This document shows positions 22,442-34,510 of a stretch of 64,000 nucleotides of DNA, one piece after another. Origin of the DNA: Podospora pseudoanserina. Lineage: Eukaryota; Ascomycota; Sordariomycetes; Sordariales; Podosporaceae. Both the position numbers and the translations under genes were made by a program. Each line of letters starts with the position of its first letter. Position 1 is the first letter of the stretch. The stretch is taken from positions 1,984,001-2,048,000 of the forward strand of contig NC_085923.1 of NCBI RefSeq assembly GCF_035222485.1, read 5' to 3'. A model generated the notes under the pieces. The model saw nothing but the letters and a program-made list of their open reading frames with translations, was not told the DNA's origin and did not search any database.

Positions 22442-23504
22442 ATGTCCTCATTCAAGCAAGAAGCTGAAGTTGGTCGGACTAGGGGACCCGAAGCAATGGG
22501 ATCAATGAAGAACGACAACCTCCCCGCCGCCAGCGATTTCCTCCACACGCCCCTCGTCCGGGCGGCGCTTCCTTTTATCAATGGCGGCCTCAGCGGGATG
22601 GTTGCCACGACGGTGATTCAGCCCGTCGACATGATCAAGGTGCGCATCCAGCTTGCGGGCGAGGGTGTGGCTGGTGGACCGAAGCCGACGCCCATCTCGG
22701 TGACTCGCGACATCTTGGCCAGCGGAAAGGCGCTCGATTTGTATACCGGGCTCTCGGCCGGTCTGCTCAGACAGGCCGTGTACACGACCGCCCGCATTGG
22801 GTTTTTCGACACCTTTATGGGCAGCCTGTCGGCCCGGGCCAAGGCGAACGGAAAGCAGGTTGGCTTTTCGGAGCGTGCCACTGCTGGTTTGTCGGCCGGT
22901 GGTCTGGCTGCCATGCTGGGCAACCCGGCCGATCTGGCGTTGATCCGCATGCAGAGTGATGGGTTGAAGCCGGTGGCCGAAAGGAAGAATTACAAGTCTG
23001 TGATTGATGCCCTCACTTCGATTGCGAAGAGCGAGGGCGTTGGCGCTCTTTGGGCCGGTGCGGCTCCGACGGTGGTGCGTGCCATGGCGCTCAACTTTGG
23101 GCAGCTGGCTTTCTTCAGCGAGGCCAAGGCGCAGCTGAAGCAGCGGACGCAGTGGTCGGCCAATGCTCAGACTCTGACGGCCAGCGCAGTGGCTGGGTTC
23201 TTTGCTTCGTTTTTCTCGTTGCCGTTTGACTTTGTCAAGACGAGGTTGCAGAAGCAGTCGAGGGGGCCGGATGGGAAGCTGCCTTACAAGAGCATGGTGG
23301 ATTGCTTTGCCAAGGTGGCGAAGCAGGAGGGGGTGATGAGGTTTTATAGAGGGTTTGGGACGTATTATGTGAGGATTGCGCCGCATGCGTAAGTGATTCG
23401 TCCCTGGGTGAAGATGACGGTCTTTTGAGACGATGCTGACTGGTGTGTTGTATAGGATGGTCACTTTGATTGTGGCTGATTACCTTGGGTGGCTGACCAA
23501 ATAA
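22442..23504 (+). CDS. Mitochondrial 2-oxoglutarate/malate carrier
   Basis: Inner-membrane antiporter of the SLC25 family exchanging 2-oxoglutarate for malate. Exons 22442-23388 and 23456-23504 (67-nt intron) give 331 residues. Three repeats each carry the carrier motif: QPVDMIKVRIQ, NPADLALIRMQ and LPFDFVKTRLQ. NPADLALIRMQ and the FLHTPLVRAALPFINGGLSGMVATT start are typical of oxoglutarate carriers. Six membrane segments are expected. The last exon encodes MVTLIVADYLGWLTK. Start choice is uncertain; ATGs at 22496 and 22505 are alternatives that would remove an unconserved N-terminal extension. Confidence 0.9.
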
Positions 23505-24743
<1,239 letters not shown>

Positions 24744-27700
24744 ATGGCTAATTACTTTTCCGACTGGACGCCACAGGTCAACCGCATCACCTACCCGGTG
24801 CCGATGCCGAATGATTTCAGGCATCCCACCACCCATCCGTCGGCGCATCCGCATTCGCATCATGGAGGTTTACATCAGGGGGTTGTCGGTCAGGGTTATG
24901 GAGGGGGGCCTCCGCCGCCACCGGGGATAGGTGGAGGGGGGATTGTAGGGGGTGTTGGGGTGGTTGGTTTGCAGCCTGCTACGGCGCTGGCGTTTGATCC
25001 CCAGGCTGAGCTGTTGTGGGCTGGGGATTGGAAGGTAGGTTTATGCCGGAAGGGAAATAGAGGGGGGAAGAAGCTGACGGCTGGGATAGGGACGGGTGAC
25101 TTCTTTTGCGAACCGAGAGCTCCGACGATACACGGCCTTCAAGATTCAGATTGATCCGACCGAGGGCCCAGTACAGCAGTTTCTGTTTCACGAAAAAGGG
25201 GTGATTGTGCTTGGGAGGAGGGTGGTGCATATGGCTATGAGGAGAGGCCCGGTCCTGTGGAATATACGGCATGAGGGGATGAAGGACTTGCGCTGCATGA
25301 GCTTTACGAGCAAAGGGGCGAGCGAGATTCTGGTGGCCGGGTGGCAGGACACCATGTTTGTTATCGACGTGGTCAAGGGAGAGGTCACGAAACAAGTGCC
25401 GGCGCCACACCACTACAAAATCATGAAGAGGGGAAGGTATATCTGTGCTGCGACCGAGACGGGGCGGATCGACATTGTGAACCCGACGACGTTCAAGGTG
25501 GAGAAGGAGTGGCAGGCGCATCAAAGCTACATCAACGATATGGATGCGTCGGGGGATTATATCGTCACTTGCGGGGGATCATACAAGCAGCAAGGGCCGG
25601 GTTCGTCAAGCAGGGTGCCGGATCCTTATGTCAATGTGTATGACTTGAGGAACATGACGTCGATACAACCGATGCCATTCCCTCCCTTGGCCGCATATGT
25701 GCGGCTGCATCCGAGGATGCTGACAACGACTATTGTTTCGTCGCAACAGGGGCAGATGCATGTGGTGGATATTATGAATCCAAACACCACGAATATCAGG
25801 TATGCGCATCTGCAGGCGTCGATCAACCTATTCGAGATCGCGTCGTCAGGGAGAGCGCTGGTCATTGCGGACAATGACAGGAATATTGCGCTTTGGGGGT
25901 CGCCGTCGGACGGGATACAGTTTACTAACATCGGGGCGCCGATCACGTTTCCTGAACCCGAGGAGCCGGCGCCGCATGTTGACTGGAGTGTTGATGCTCC
26001 TTTGAGCACCGTGGGAATGCCATATTACTACGGGACAATGCTGTTCTCTGCCTGGCCGGCCGACATCATCTCAGATGCTGGCGCTCCACCACCACAGGTC
26101 GACCCGGCCTTGCTCGCCACCTTGAACAAGACAGAGTTTGGATACTTTGGTCCCAACAAAACAGGTCTTCGACGCAATCAGATCGAAGACACGCGGGCTT
26201 CCAAAGCATCCAACAAGTTGCAAGCACCAAAATTCTTGAGCGAAAGAGCAAGAGATGGCCCGGTGACAGACAGTCATGTTGATCAGGAAACATTGGCCCA
26301 AGATGCCGCAGAGAGCCTGAAGCCGGAACCGCCACCCATCTACGGCACACTGGAGATCAAGTACAGCCGGTTTGGCGTTGACGATTTCGACTTTGGCTTC
26401 TTCAACAAGACAAAATATGCCGGTCTCGAGAATCAAATCCCGAACTCGTACGCCAATTCTTTGCTGCAGGTCATGAACTACACCCCTCTTATCCGCAACA
26501 TGGCCCTTCAGCACGTCGCCACCTCGTGCGTCACAGACCTCTGCCTCCTGTGCGAGCTTGGGTTTGTCTTTGACATGCTCCAAAAGGCAGACGGCCTGAC
26601 GTGCCATGCCACGAATCTTTTCAAAACTATTACTGGTAGAAGCGAATCACAGCCTCTGGACCTTCTCGAAGAAGATCTTCACAGCCACCGGGTAGCTTCG
26701 ACCACCGGCGGAGCTCAGCCAGGTCCTGCCCCCCATACGAGGGTACAGAACTTGTGCAGGTTTCTTATGGACAAGACGACGGTTGAGTACCAGAGCATTC
26801 AGCCCATCTCCACCGCGTTGGAGCGGACGCTGTTGAAGCTGCCCGACCCTCCAAGCCCGAAGGAATTGACGTCAAAACTACTAACCACCTCTGCGGTTGT
26901 CAGAATCAACTGCACAAACTGCCGGACGGAAACGGCAAGGTCGGGAGATGCTCAAGTCATTGATCTCATTTACCCCCCTCCAAGAACGGCGATTAGGAAT
27001 GCCAGGGCGCCTCGGACGACGTTCTCCCAGGTGCTCAAGATGGGAGTGGAAAAGGAGCTGGGCACCAAGGGCTGGTGCGGCAACTGCAAGCGGTACCAGA
27101 GTTTGCAGCTGCGCAAGACTGTCGAGAGCGTTCCGGCGGTTCTGACCATCAACACTATGATTGTGCAGGAGAACCGCAAGCTCTGGGCCACGCCGGGGTG
27201 GCTGCCGGAGGAAATCGGCGTCATAGTGAGCGGCGGGCAGTTTTTCTGCTACGAAGGCGAGGACCTGAGAGTTCACTTGCAACGGGGCGCGCACGAGATC
27301 ACGGTGTACTCGCTGATGGGCATGGTGGTGAACATTGAGCACCCGCCACCGCAGAAGCCGCACCTGGTAGCCATGGTCAACGTGGCGCACTCGGAGCCGA
27401 CAGCGCCGGCGGAGAGCAAGTGGCACTTGTTCAATGACTTTTCCGTCAGGAGGGTGTCGAGCGCCGAGGCGCTGACGTTCAACGCGGCGTGGAAGCTGCC
27501 GAGCGTGTTGATGTACCAGATCAAGCAGGCGAACAACAAGAGCAACATGGAGTGGAGGACGAGGCTGGACACGTCGATTCTGTACAAGGACCTCGGGCCG
27601 CCGCCGCCGCAGCAGCAGCAGCATTCGGACGAGAAAAAGACGTACCGGCTGCTGGATGAGGCGACGGAGAGGCCGGGGCCGGGGACGATTGTGGGGTTGG

Positions 27701-28557
27701 ACACGGAGTATGTCTCGCTGAAGGACCAGGAGATCCAGATCAACTCCAACGGGGAGAAGGAGATGCTTCGGCCGATGTGGCTGGCGCTGGGTCGGGTGAG
27801 CGTGATCAGGGCGCGGGGGGAGAGGGAGGGGGAGGCGTTTATTGACGACTGGATCACCATCAGGGAGCCAGTGCACGATTATCTGACACAGTACTCTGGC
27901 ATCACGGCCGGGGATCTGGACAGCAGGACGAGCAAGCACACGCTTGTGACGCTCAAGACGGCGTACAGGAAGATTTGGACGTTGCTGAACCTGGGGGTGA
28001 CGTTCCTGGGGCATGGGTTGAGGCAGGATTTCAGGGTGATGAATATCCATGTGCCGAGGGCGCAGGTGATTGACACGGCCGTCATCTATCACTTGTCGGC
28101 CTGGAGGAGGGTGCTGAGCTTGAGTGTGCTGTCGAGGGTGGTGCTGAAGCAGAAGATTCAGCAGGGGCAGCATGATTCTGTGGAGGATGCGCAGGCTGCG
28201 TTGAGGTTGTATAAAAAGTATCAGGAGTACGTGGATGCCGGGTTGTGGGAGAGGGAGATCGAGCAGATTTACTTGAGGTGTAAGGCTATCGGGTTCAATG
28301 CCAAGTTTGAAGGGTCGGGGGATGGTATCATGGGAGGGGGGGGGATGGTGAAGAGGACGGATACGCCTCCTGTTGGGGGGGCTGTTGGGGCGGCGGATGG
28401 GGTGGCTGGGCCGACGACGCCTGTCCGTAAGGCGGCGGTGTTGGGGACGGCGGGGAGTGTTGGGATGGTGGGATCGGGAGCGTTCGGGAGTGGTGGTGGT
28501 GGTGGTGGTGCTTTTACGCCTACGAAGGGGGGCAGTACTGGGTCGCCTAGGAGATAG
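24744..28557 (+). CDS. PAN2: PAN2 deadenylase, catalytic subunit of PAN2-PAN3
   Basis: 3'-5' exoribonuclease that shortens mRNA poly(A) tails. Exons 24744-25034 and 25090-28557 (55-nt intron) give 1252 residues; the join reads GDWK-GRVTSFANREL. The N-terminus is a WD40-like propeller; a PAN3-binding linker and an inactive ubiquitin-hydrolase-like domain (PNSYANSLLQVMNY) follow. The C-terminal DEDDh exonuclease has D968 and E970 (GLDTEYV), D1077 (RQDF), and H1125 with D1130 (HDSVEDA). After the nuclease comes a Gly/Thr-rich tail with little conservation. The start at 24744 was chosen over an in-frame codon 27 nt upstream because MANYFSDWTPQ is the usual family start. The frame stays open for 110 codons after the stop (see findings). 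Confidence 0.96.
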
Positions 28558-29349
28558 GCGACACTGGGCGATGAAGGGAAGGAGGGAGAGGCGGGTGGTC
28601 CGGAGGAGGAGAAGAGCAGTCCGGCGGTGGAGGAGAGCGGTCCGAAGGAGGAGGAGAACGCTTCAGAGGAGGAGGAGAGCGGTCCGGAGGAGGAGGAGAG
28701 CAGTGTTGGAAATCTGTATAGGGGGGTGAGGATACGGAGACGGAGGGAGAGCACTCTTGGGAGTGGGTTCTCTGACGATGATTACAGGCGAGTGAGGATA
28801 CTGAGACGAAGGACGAATGCTCTTCAAAGCGGGTTGTCTTCTGATGGTTCAGAGGTTGGAGTAGATTGGGCGACAGTCACAGGTTAGGTAGACGAGCGAG
28901 TTAAATTGATGTAAGCGTTTGTGCATTAAACTCGGAGGGCAGTCTGCGTGACTGTGTAGTGGCTGAGATCCCATATGGCTGTGAATTGGATCTCTCCTTT
29001 GAGGTATCATTCAGGCGAACCTATGGTTGCATTTTCAATAAGATGGCATGTGACATCTGATAGGTCAACGGCATCTGCTGCAGGTGATGGGCAAGGGGAG
29101 AAGTATGAGATGTGATTCGCTGGGAATTGAAGACGGTTTAATTTGGAGGTGAAGGCTGGGGTGGCTTCTGCGGTAAGACGTTTTGGAAATTTATTAAAGG
29201 TCATCTTTCCTTTTCAAAATGAGCTCTCGAACTCGTGATGGGGTTTTCGGGTTGACATCAACGCATATTTTCACGTCGTGCCAGTATTGCCATTGTTGAT
29301 ACGGCGCAGCAAAAGAAGTCACCTAATCTTTCACCAACTCAACGTCAAA
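28558..29349. other. Intergenic region with purine-rich minisatellite
   Basis: Right after the PAN2 stop lie GGAGGAGGAGAGCGGTCC-like units of about 27 nt (28600-28715), then two diverged copies of a longer unit (about 28725-28790 and 28791-28850). All of this is open in the PAN2 frame to a TAG at 28885. The rest is the P450 promoter. Confidence 0.6.
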
Positions 29350-31176
29350 ATGGCATGGAACCACACCTCCACCGTGACGGCCTCGTCTCGACAGGTCCCC
29401 TTTTTAGGGAATCTCGTCGAGTCTCTGTCCGTTACTGCTCTTGTCATTCTGTTTACGACCTATGCGATTCTATACTTTGCTCAGACGATTCCACTGTCAA
29501 AGAATGAACCGCCCATCATCCCTTCAAGGATCCCATTTCTGGGCCATGTGCTTGGGATGCTGTTTCAGGGGGGCAAATATGTGAAGAATTTGGGGTGAGT
29601 GTGGTGTTTTCTAGGTTCTGAGGAAAACGACGAGACTGTGCTATTTTGGCATATGCCTCGCGAGATTGCCTAAAGCACTGAATAATAGTCCAGACACCCG
29701 GTGGTCTGTTCTGAGGACGGATCGCCTCTCAGCAGCCATCTTCCAACCCCCAGGTCCACCTACCGTTCTCTCGTTTTTGTACTTTCAACATCTCTGTCCT
29801 TACAACCGTCTGATACATACTAACCCTTACCGCTCCCTTCCAGCCTCCAAAACGCCCACCACCCAATCTTCACCCTCCCCATCCCCCTCTCCCGCATCTA
29901 CATCATCACCTCGCCCACCCTCGCCCTCACCCTCCAACGCCTCCCTCCCTCCACCCTCTCCTTCACCCCCCTCATCCCGAACATAACCAAGCGAGTCCTC
30001 GGTCTAAACCCCCACACCGTCGACGTCATCAGCCAGGCTATGGACCCCCTCCCAGGACAGCACATAGGCTTCCTAGCCGACATGGCCGACCTGGTAAAAT
30101 CAACCCTCGCCCCCGGAGAAGAAATGAGCGCTCTCCTCTCCAGAATGGAGCACGAACTCAAATCGCTACTGAATGCTTACGTCCCCCCCCCTCCCTCCCA
30201 GCGGGAAATCGATCTCCTCGCTTGGACAAGGAACCTCGTCGCCCTGGCCACAGCCCGCAGCCTCTACGGCGCGTCAAACCCCCTGGAGGGATTAGAGGGG
30301 TCATTCTGGGAATTCGACCACGGCCTCGGCGGGCTACTGGTCGGCATCTGTCCCCAGGTGACGGCGAGGAAGGCCTACCGCGGAAGGGAGAAACTGGTCC
30401 AGTCTTTTGCGGCCTGGCTCCGAAACGGAAAACACAAAGAGGCAGACGTGGCACCCATCATCGCCAACCGGGTAGCCATGGCCGCGAAACACGGGTGGGA
30501 GCTACAAGAGGTAGCCAGGTCCGAAGTGAGCTTCCTATTCGCCGGGATCGTCAACACCGCTACGACGAGCTTCTGGGGTGTACTGCAGACGTTTAACGAC
30601 CCAAAACTCCTGGGGGAATTAAGGGCAGAGTTGGCTGTTGATCCTAACAGCAAGACGATCGAGGCAAGGTTGAGGGATGCCAAGCTGCTCTTGGAGGCGG
30701 TGGTGAACGAGTGTTTGAGGCTTGGGAGCGACACTTACTCCACGAGGGTGGTGGTCCCAAAGGAGGGGGTCGAGGTTGAAGTCAAAGGAAAAGAGTACTG
30801 GTTCCAGGGGGGCGCGGTGGTGCAGATTTCGGGGGGGACGATACATGCCTCTAAGGAAAACTGGGGGGAGGACGCGAGGGAATTCAAACCGGAGAGGTTC
30901 TTGAAGGGGGTCAGCTTCAAGAACTTTAGGGCTTTTGGTGGGGGGCAGACGCTCTGTCCGGGGAGGAATTTTGCCCTTGCTGTTGTCAGGTTGTTGATTG
31001 CCATGGTGGTGACCAAGTTTGATATCGAGGTTGTAGGCGGGAAGATCCCGGAGAAGGAGGACGGGGTGCTGCCGGTGCATATCCTGGAGCCCAAGGAGAG
31101 GGTGATGGTCAAGGTGAGCGTGAAGGATGAGAGAAAGTTTGGGGATTTTGGAGCAACAGACAAGACGAGTAGGTGA
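29350..31176 (+). CDS. Cytochrome P450, membrane-bound, CYP7/CYP8-like features
   Basis: Haem monooxygenase-fold enzyme of unknown substrate. Exons 29350-29594 and 29844-31176 give 525 residues. An N-terminal membrane anchor (about 28-48) is followed by a proline-rich hinge and PFLGHVLGM. The ExxR pair is E371/R374 (NECLR), and the haem loop FGGGQTLCPGR has Cys453. The I-helix reads AGIVNTATTSFW (315-326): asparagine N319 sits where oxygen-activating P450s usually have an acidic residue, as in CYP7/CYP8 enzymes, some of which are isomerases. The 249-nt intron is long for this window, but the join NLG-LQNAHHPIFTL is convincing. It is convergent with the cyclodeaminase-like gene. Confidence 0.88.
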
Positions 31177-31377
31177 TGGGTATACCGCCACGCTGTGGAC
31201 AGAAAAGAGAGCCCTTGCTAACCAGACAATGTGTCATGCATGTACCTCTCAAATAACATACAAATTCACTCCACTCCCCACAGCAAACCCATGTTCTGTT
31301 TCCCCTAACCAATCCATTTCTTCCTGAAAGCGATGAGGTGTCTAAAACCGCAGCGAACCAGGCCTCAAAAAGCCCCC

Positions 31378-32781
31378 CTAGAACCCCTCGATCCGACTCC
31401 CCACGCCCTTCTCCCCAGCAAACCTCACAATCTCCATCCCCACACTCAAATCCATCAGCCCCAAGCCCACACTCTTGTAAATGACATTCCCTTCCGCAAG
31501 CCACTTGGCCAGTTTCCGGTGATCCTTATCCTGCTCCTCGCCCTTCTCTCCAACCTCTTGTTTGTTATTCTCCTTCTCATCCCTGTGATGCCGATGGTGA
31601 CGGTGCTCGTGATAATCATTAAGCATCACCAGCTCGCCCAACCTATTTCCACATTAGCAGTGCTCACCGATGACAAACGGAAAAACAAACATACTCAACC
31701 AACATCTCAGGCCTGCACCCCGCCCGAATCAACTCCCCCGCCTCCTTCAACGCCCCATCCAACGTATCAACAACCACAACCCCTCCCTCCTCGGCATGCT
31801 TATGCCAATGCCAGTGATGCTTCCCCCCCACCCCGTGATGATGCCTCTTCAACGCCTGCTGTATCACCTCCTGCGGAATCTCCTGCATATCCGGCTTATA
31901 ACTCCCAATAGCCACAATCAACCTCCCCTTCTGCCTCCCCTCATGACTGGTCAGAATCCCCCCATCCCACAGCGGTTTCGTGCTCGGAGTACAACAGATA
32001 ATCACATCTGACTCCAGCAATTGCTCCTTCAGCAACCTCTCATACTCATTATGCGCCGGCGTCAAAACCGAAAACTGGGTGTTTTCCCAGCCTTCCTTCT
32101 CCCTGTTTGGACATGTCAAAAACGACTTGAGGAGGGAGGACACCGGCGGCGAGAACGACCGGGACAAAATGTTGACCTGGTGGATATGCTGCCCCAGCAA
32201 AAGCAAAGAGAGCCGGATATGCCAGTACGCCTGGGCACCAGTCCCAAAAACGGTAATGGTTTTCAAATGGGACGAGGGGTCTCGCTTCGAGATGAGCAGC
32301 AGGGAAGCCAACGCGGTGCGAAAGGCCGTCAGAGTAGAGGCGTGGAGGAATCCAAGGGGCGTGCCGTGAGGTGAGAACAACGTTATCGCGCCGGTGGGTT
32401 TGATGTTTTCCTTTGGGCGTGCGTCTTCATCCCCTTCGGCAGAAGGGGAGGTCAACGTGACGACTACATCGCATTAGCATAAACCCCCTGACAAGTAGAA
32501 CCAGGGGCTGGAATACCTTTCATCCCCGTCCCGACAGAGCTAGAACTCGGCATGAACAACGTCGTGGCCCCGGTGGCCTTGCTGTTTATCGACGTCCTCT
32601 CCGGCTGGTGGATCTCCGGGGCGGCGGTGGCGGCAGCATTTTCTTTAGAGGGGACAGTCGTGGCGGTTGAATACTCGTGCAACGCCCCTCTCAAAACCCC
32701 CATAAACCTCTGGAGCTCTTCCTTGGTCAAGTTGGAGACCAGCCCCGAGATCTGGTCGTCGGTTAACACGGTGAGAGTCAT
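31378..32781 (-). CDS. Ornithine cyclodeaminase / mu-crystallin family protein
   Basis: NAD(P)-dependent family whose members cyclise ornithine, reduce imines or bind ligands. Exons 32781-32517, 32463-31695 and 31642-31378 (introns 53 and 52 nt) give 432 residues, longer than the usual 320-350. Family features are MTLTVLTDDQISGL at the start, GAITLFSPHGTPLGFLHASTLTAFRTALAS, the nucleotide loop TVFGTGAQAYWHIRLSLLL, DVIICCTPSTKPLW, and VIYKSVGLGLMDLSVG. Extra length comes from an Ala/Thr-rich N-terminal insert and two histidine-rich insertions (HHHGVGGKHHWHWHKH and HEHRHHRHHRDE). The catalytic activity is not known; the His clusters could bind metal. Confidence 0.85.
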
Positions 32782-33748
32782 TTCTTTCTCTCTCTCTCTC
32801 TCTCTCGGTGTCTGTCGATCAACTGCTATTCTTGGAAACTCAAACCCAACTATTCTGAAACCCCGAGGCTCCCGGCGTCGGTGTGTCCGGAACAAAAGTC
32901 TCGCTCGGGAGAAAAGGCTGCAAGTGAACTTGGTCGGTGGAGGGATAGAGCCGGCTCGACCAGGTACAAGCGGAGGTCTTGGCGCCCTTTGACAGAAAGC
33001 TTGGCTCTGGCTTCGTTCAATGAAGTTCTCGTAGAGGAGTGGAATCTCTCGATGAATTGTGGTTGAATTTGAGTGTTTTGGCGCAGTATCAGAGCCGATT
33101 GGGCAAGTGACGATGATGATGATGATGATGATGATATCAAAGCAAAAAGAAAAACCCCAACTGCATAAATGCAATACCACCATCCTCCCGTGCCTTCGTC
33201 CTCATGTCAACCACACACAATCCCCACTTCTTCCCGTTCCCGCTTTCCCCACAAGTTGTTTCCGACGTCACCTCCTTGAAAGAAGCTGCTCGTCATCTTC
33301 AGTTGGGAAACTAGCAATAATCAGACGGCAGGAGCGGGTGCTACGAGCTCAGGCTCGGGCTCGGGCTCGGGCTCGGGTTCGGGCATGTCAGGGCGTTATT
33401 CTGCAAGGGGCATCAGTTATTAGCAACCAGATCGACTTGAAGTTGGTCCCAAGCAGTCAAATCAATAGCAAATTCAAGAGCTCGACGCAAGACGCATGAT
33501 AACTATCCCATCAACGGATACCAAAAACCATAAAAGCAGCTAAACTGACAAAAAGCAATGCATATAACAATATCAAATGAAGCTACCATCCTAGCAATGC
33601 AGTCCATCCCATCCCAGTGCCAACTCCTTTTCAACTCCCAGTACCAATGAACCAAATAAACAAAAAAAGAAAGAAAGAAAAACCAAACATCGCCATGAAC
33701 GACGCCCCCAGAGACCTAAAAGCAAACTAAACACCACCAAACACCTCC
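32782..33748. other. Intergenic region with short simple repeats
   Basis: Upstream of the cyclodeaminase-like gene is a (CT)n run at about 32786-32806. A (GAT)n run lies at about 33110-33135 and a GGCTCG hexamer array at about 33352-33385. The right part is A-rich 3' flank of the carbonic anhydrase gene. No gene was recognised. Confidence 0.5.
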
Positions 33749-34510
33749 TCATTTAACACTCATCTCCCCCCTCCCCCCCCTAAAAACAATCTGCGCATGC
33801 CTACCCCTGACCACATCCTCCTGCCCATCCAACCCCAGTCCCCCCCTCCCCTTTGTCCCCAACCCCAAATCCCTAATCCTCCCACACCCAATCTCAAACA
33901 AACACCCATGCACCTGCAACCCCCGCTCCTCGATCGCCTCCCTCACCGTCACATTCGCCATCAAGACATTGACCCCCGCCTCAACATTCAACTCCGCAAT
34001 CTTGGTCCCCCTAGCCCTCTCATCCTTTATCGCATCCAGCACCTCCTTATTAGCATACCTCACCGCCCTCAACGGCGCAAGCCACGTATCCAGCACCCCC
34101 CCAACCCTGGAGTCGCCCAGGGCAGCAGCGGCACCACCGCAGGAAGTGTGCCCGCATAAAACGACATGCTTGACCTTGAGGTGGGCAACCGCGTATTCGA
34201 TCACGGCCGAGGTGTTGATGTCGGTTGGGGCGATGATGTTGGCTATGTTGCGGTGGACGAAGACGTCGCCGGGTTGGAGGCCTAGGATTGTGGTTTCCGG
34301 GCAGCGGGAGTCGGAGCAGCCTAGCCAGACTAGTGGGAGTCTGTTAGTTTGAGGACTGTTTGGGAGAGGGGGAAATGGCTTACGGATCTGGGGTGTTTGC
34401 CCGTCTGCGAGCTTGGGGAAGAAGTGGGGGTTTTGGTGGGATTTGTACCCGGCCCAGGCGTTGTTGGAGCTGAGGGCGTAGAGGAAGTGGTCGTCTGGGT
34501 GGAGGGGCAT
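33749..34510 (-). CDS. Beta-class carbonic anhydrase
   Basis: Zinc enzyme interconverting CO2 and bicarbonate. Exons 34510-34384 and 34329-33749 (54-nt intron) give 235 residues. The active site is complete: GCSDSR with Cys47 plus the Asp49/Arg51 pair, VFVHRNIAN, and HTSCGG with His103 and Cys106 as the other zinc ligands. The intron restores TPQI-LWLGCSDSR. The N-terminus has no obvious mitochondrial presequence, so a cytosolic enzyme is likely. The C-terminal ~40 residues are Gly/Arg-rich. CO2 responsiveness is a family property and was not seen here. Confidence 0.93.
   Translation of the reverse strand: MPLHPDDHFLYALSSNNAWAGYKSHQNPHFFPKLADGQTPQIRKPFPPLPNSPQTNRLPLVWLGCSDSRCPETTILGLQPGDVFVHRNIANIIAPTDINTSAVIEYAVAHLKVKHVVLCGHTSCGGAAAALGDSRVGGVLDTWLAPLRAVRYANKEVLDAIKDERARGTKIAELNVEAGVNVLMANVTVREAIEERGLQVHGCLFEIGCGRIRDLGLGTKGRGGLGLDGQEDVVRGRHAQIVFRGGRGEMSVK

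Noticed and set aside
26881-28173. 430-codon open frame on the minus strand
   Set aside because: Antisense shadow of the GC-rich PAN2 coding sequence; Arg/Pro/His-rich with no domain.
33345-33390. GGCTCG hexamer repeat considered as a telomere-like or CRISPR-like array
   Set aside because: Short uniform units without spacers and unlike fungal TTAGGG; a plain simple repeat.
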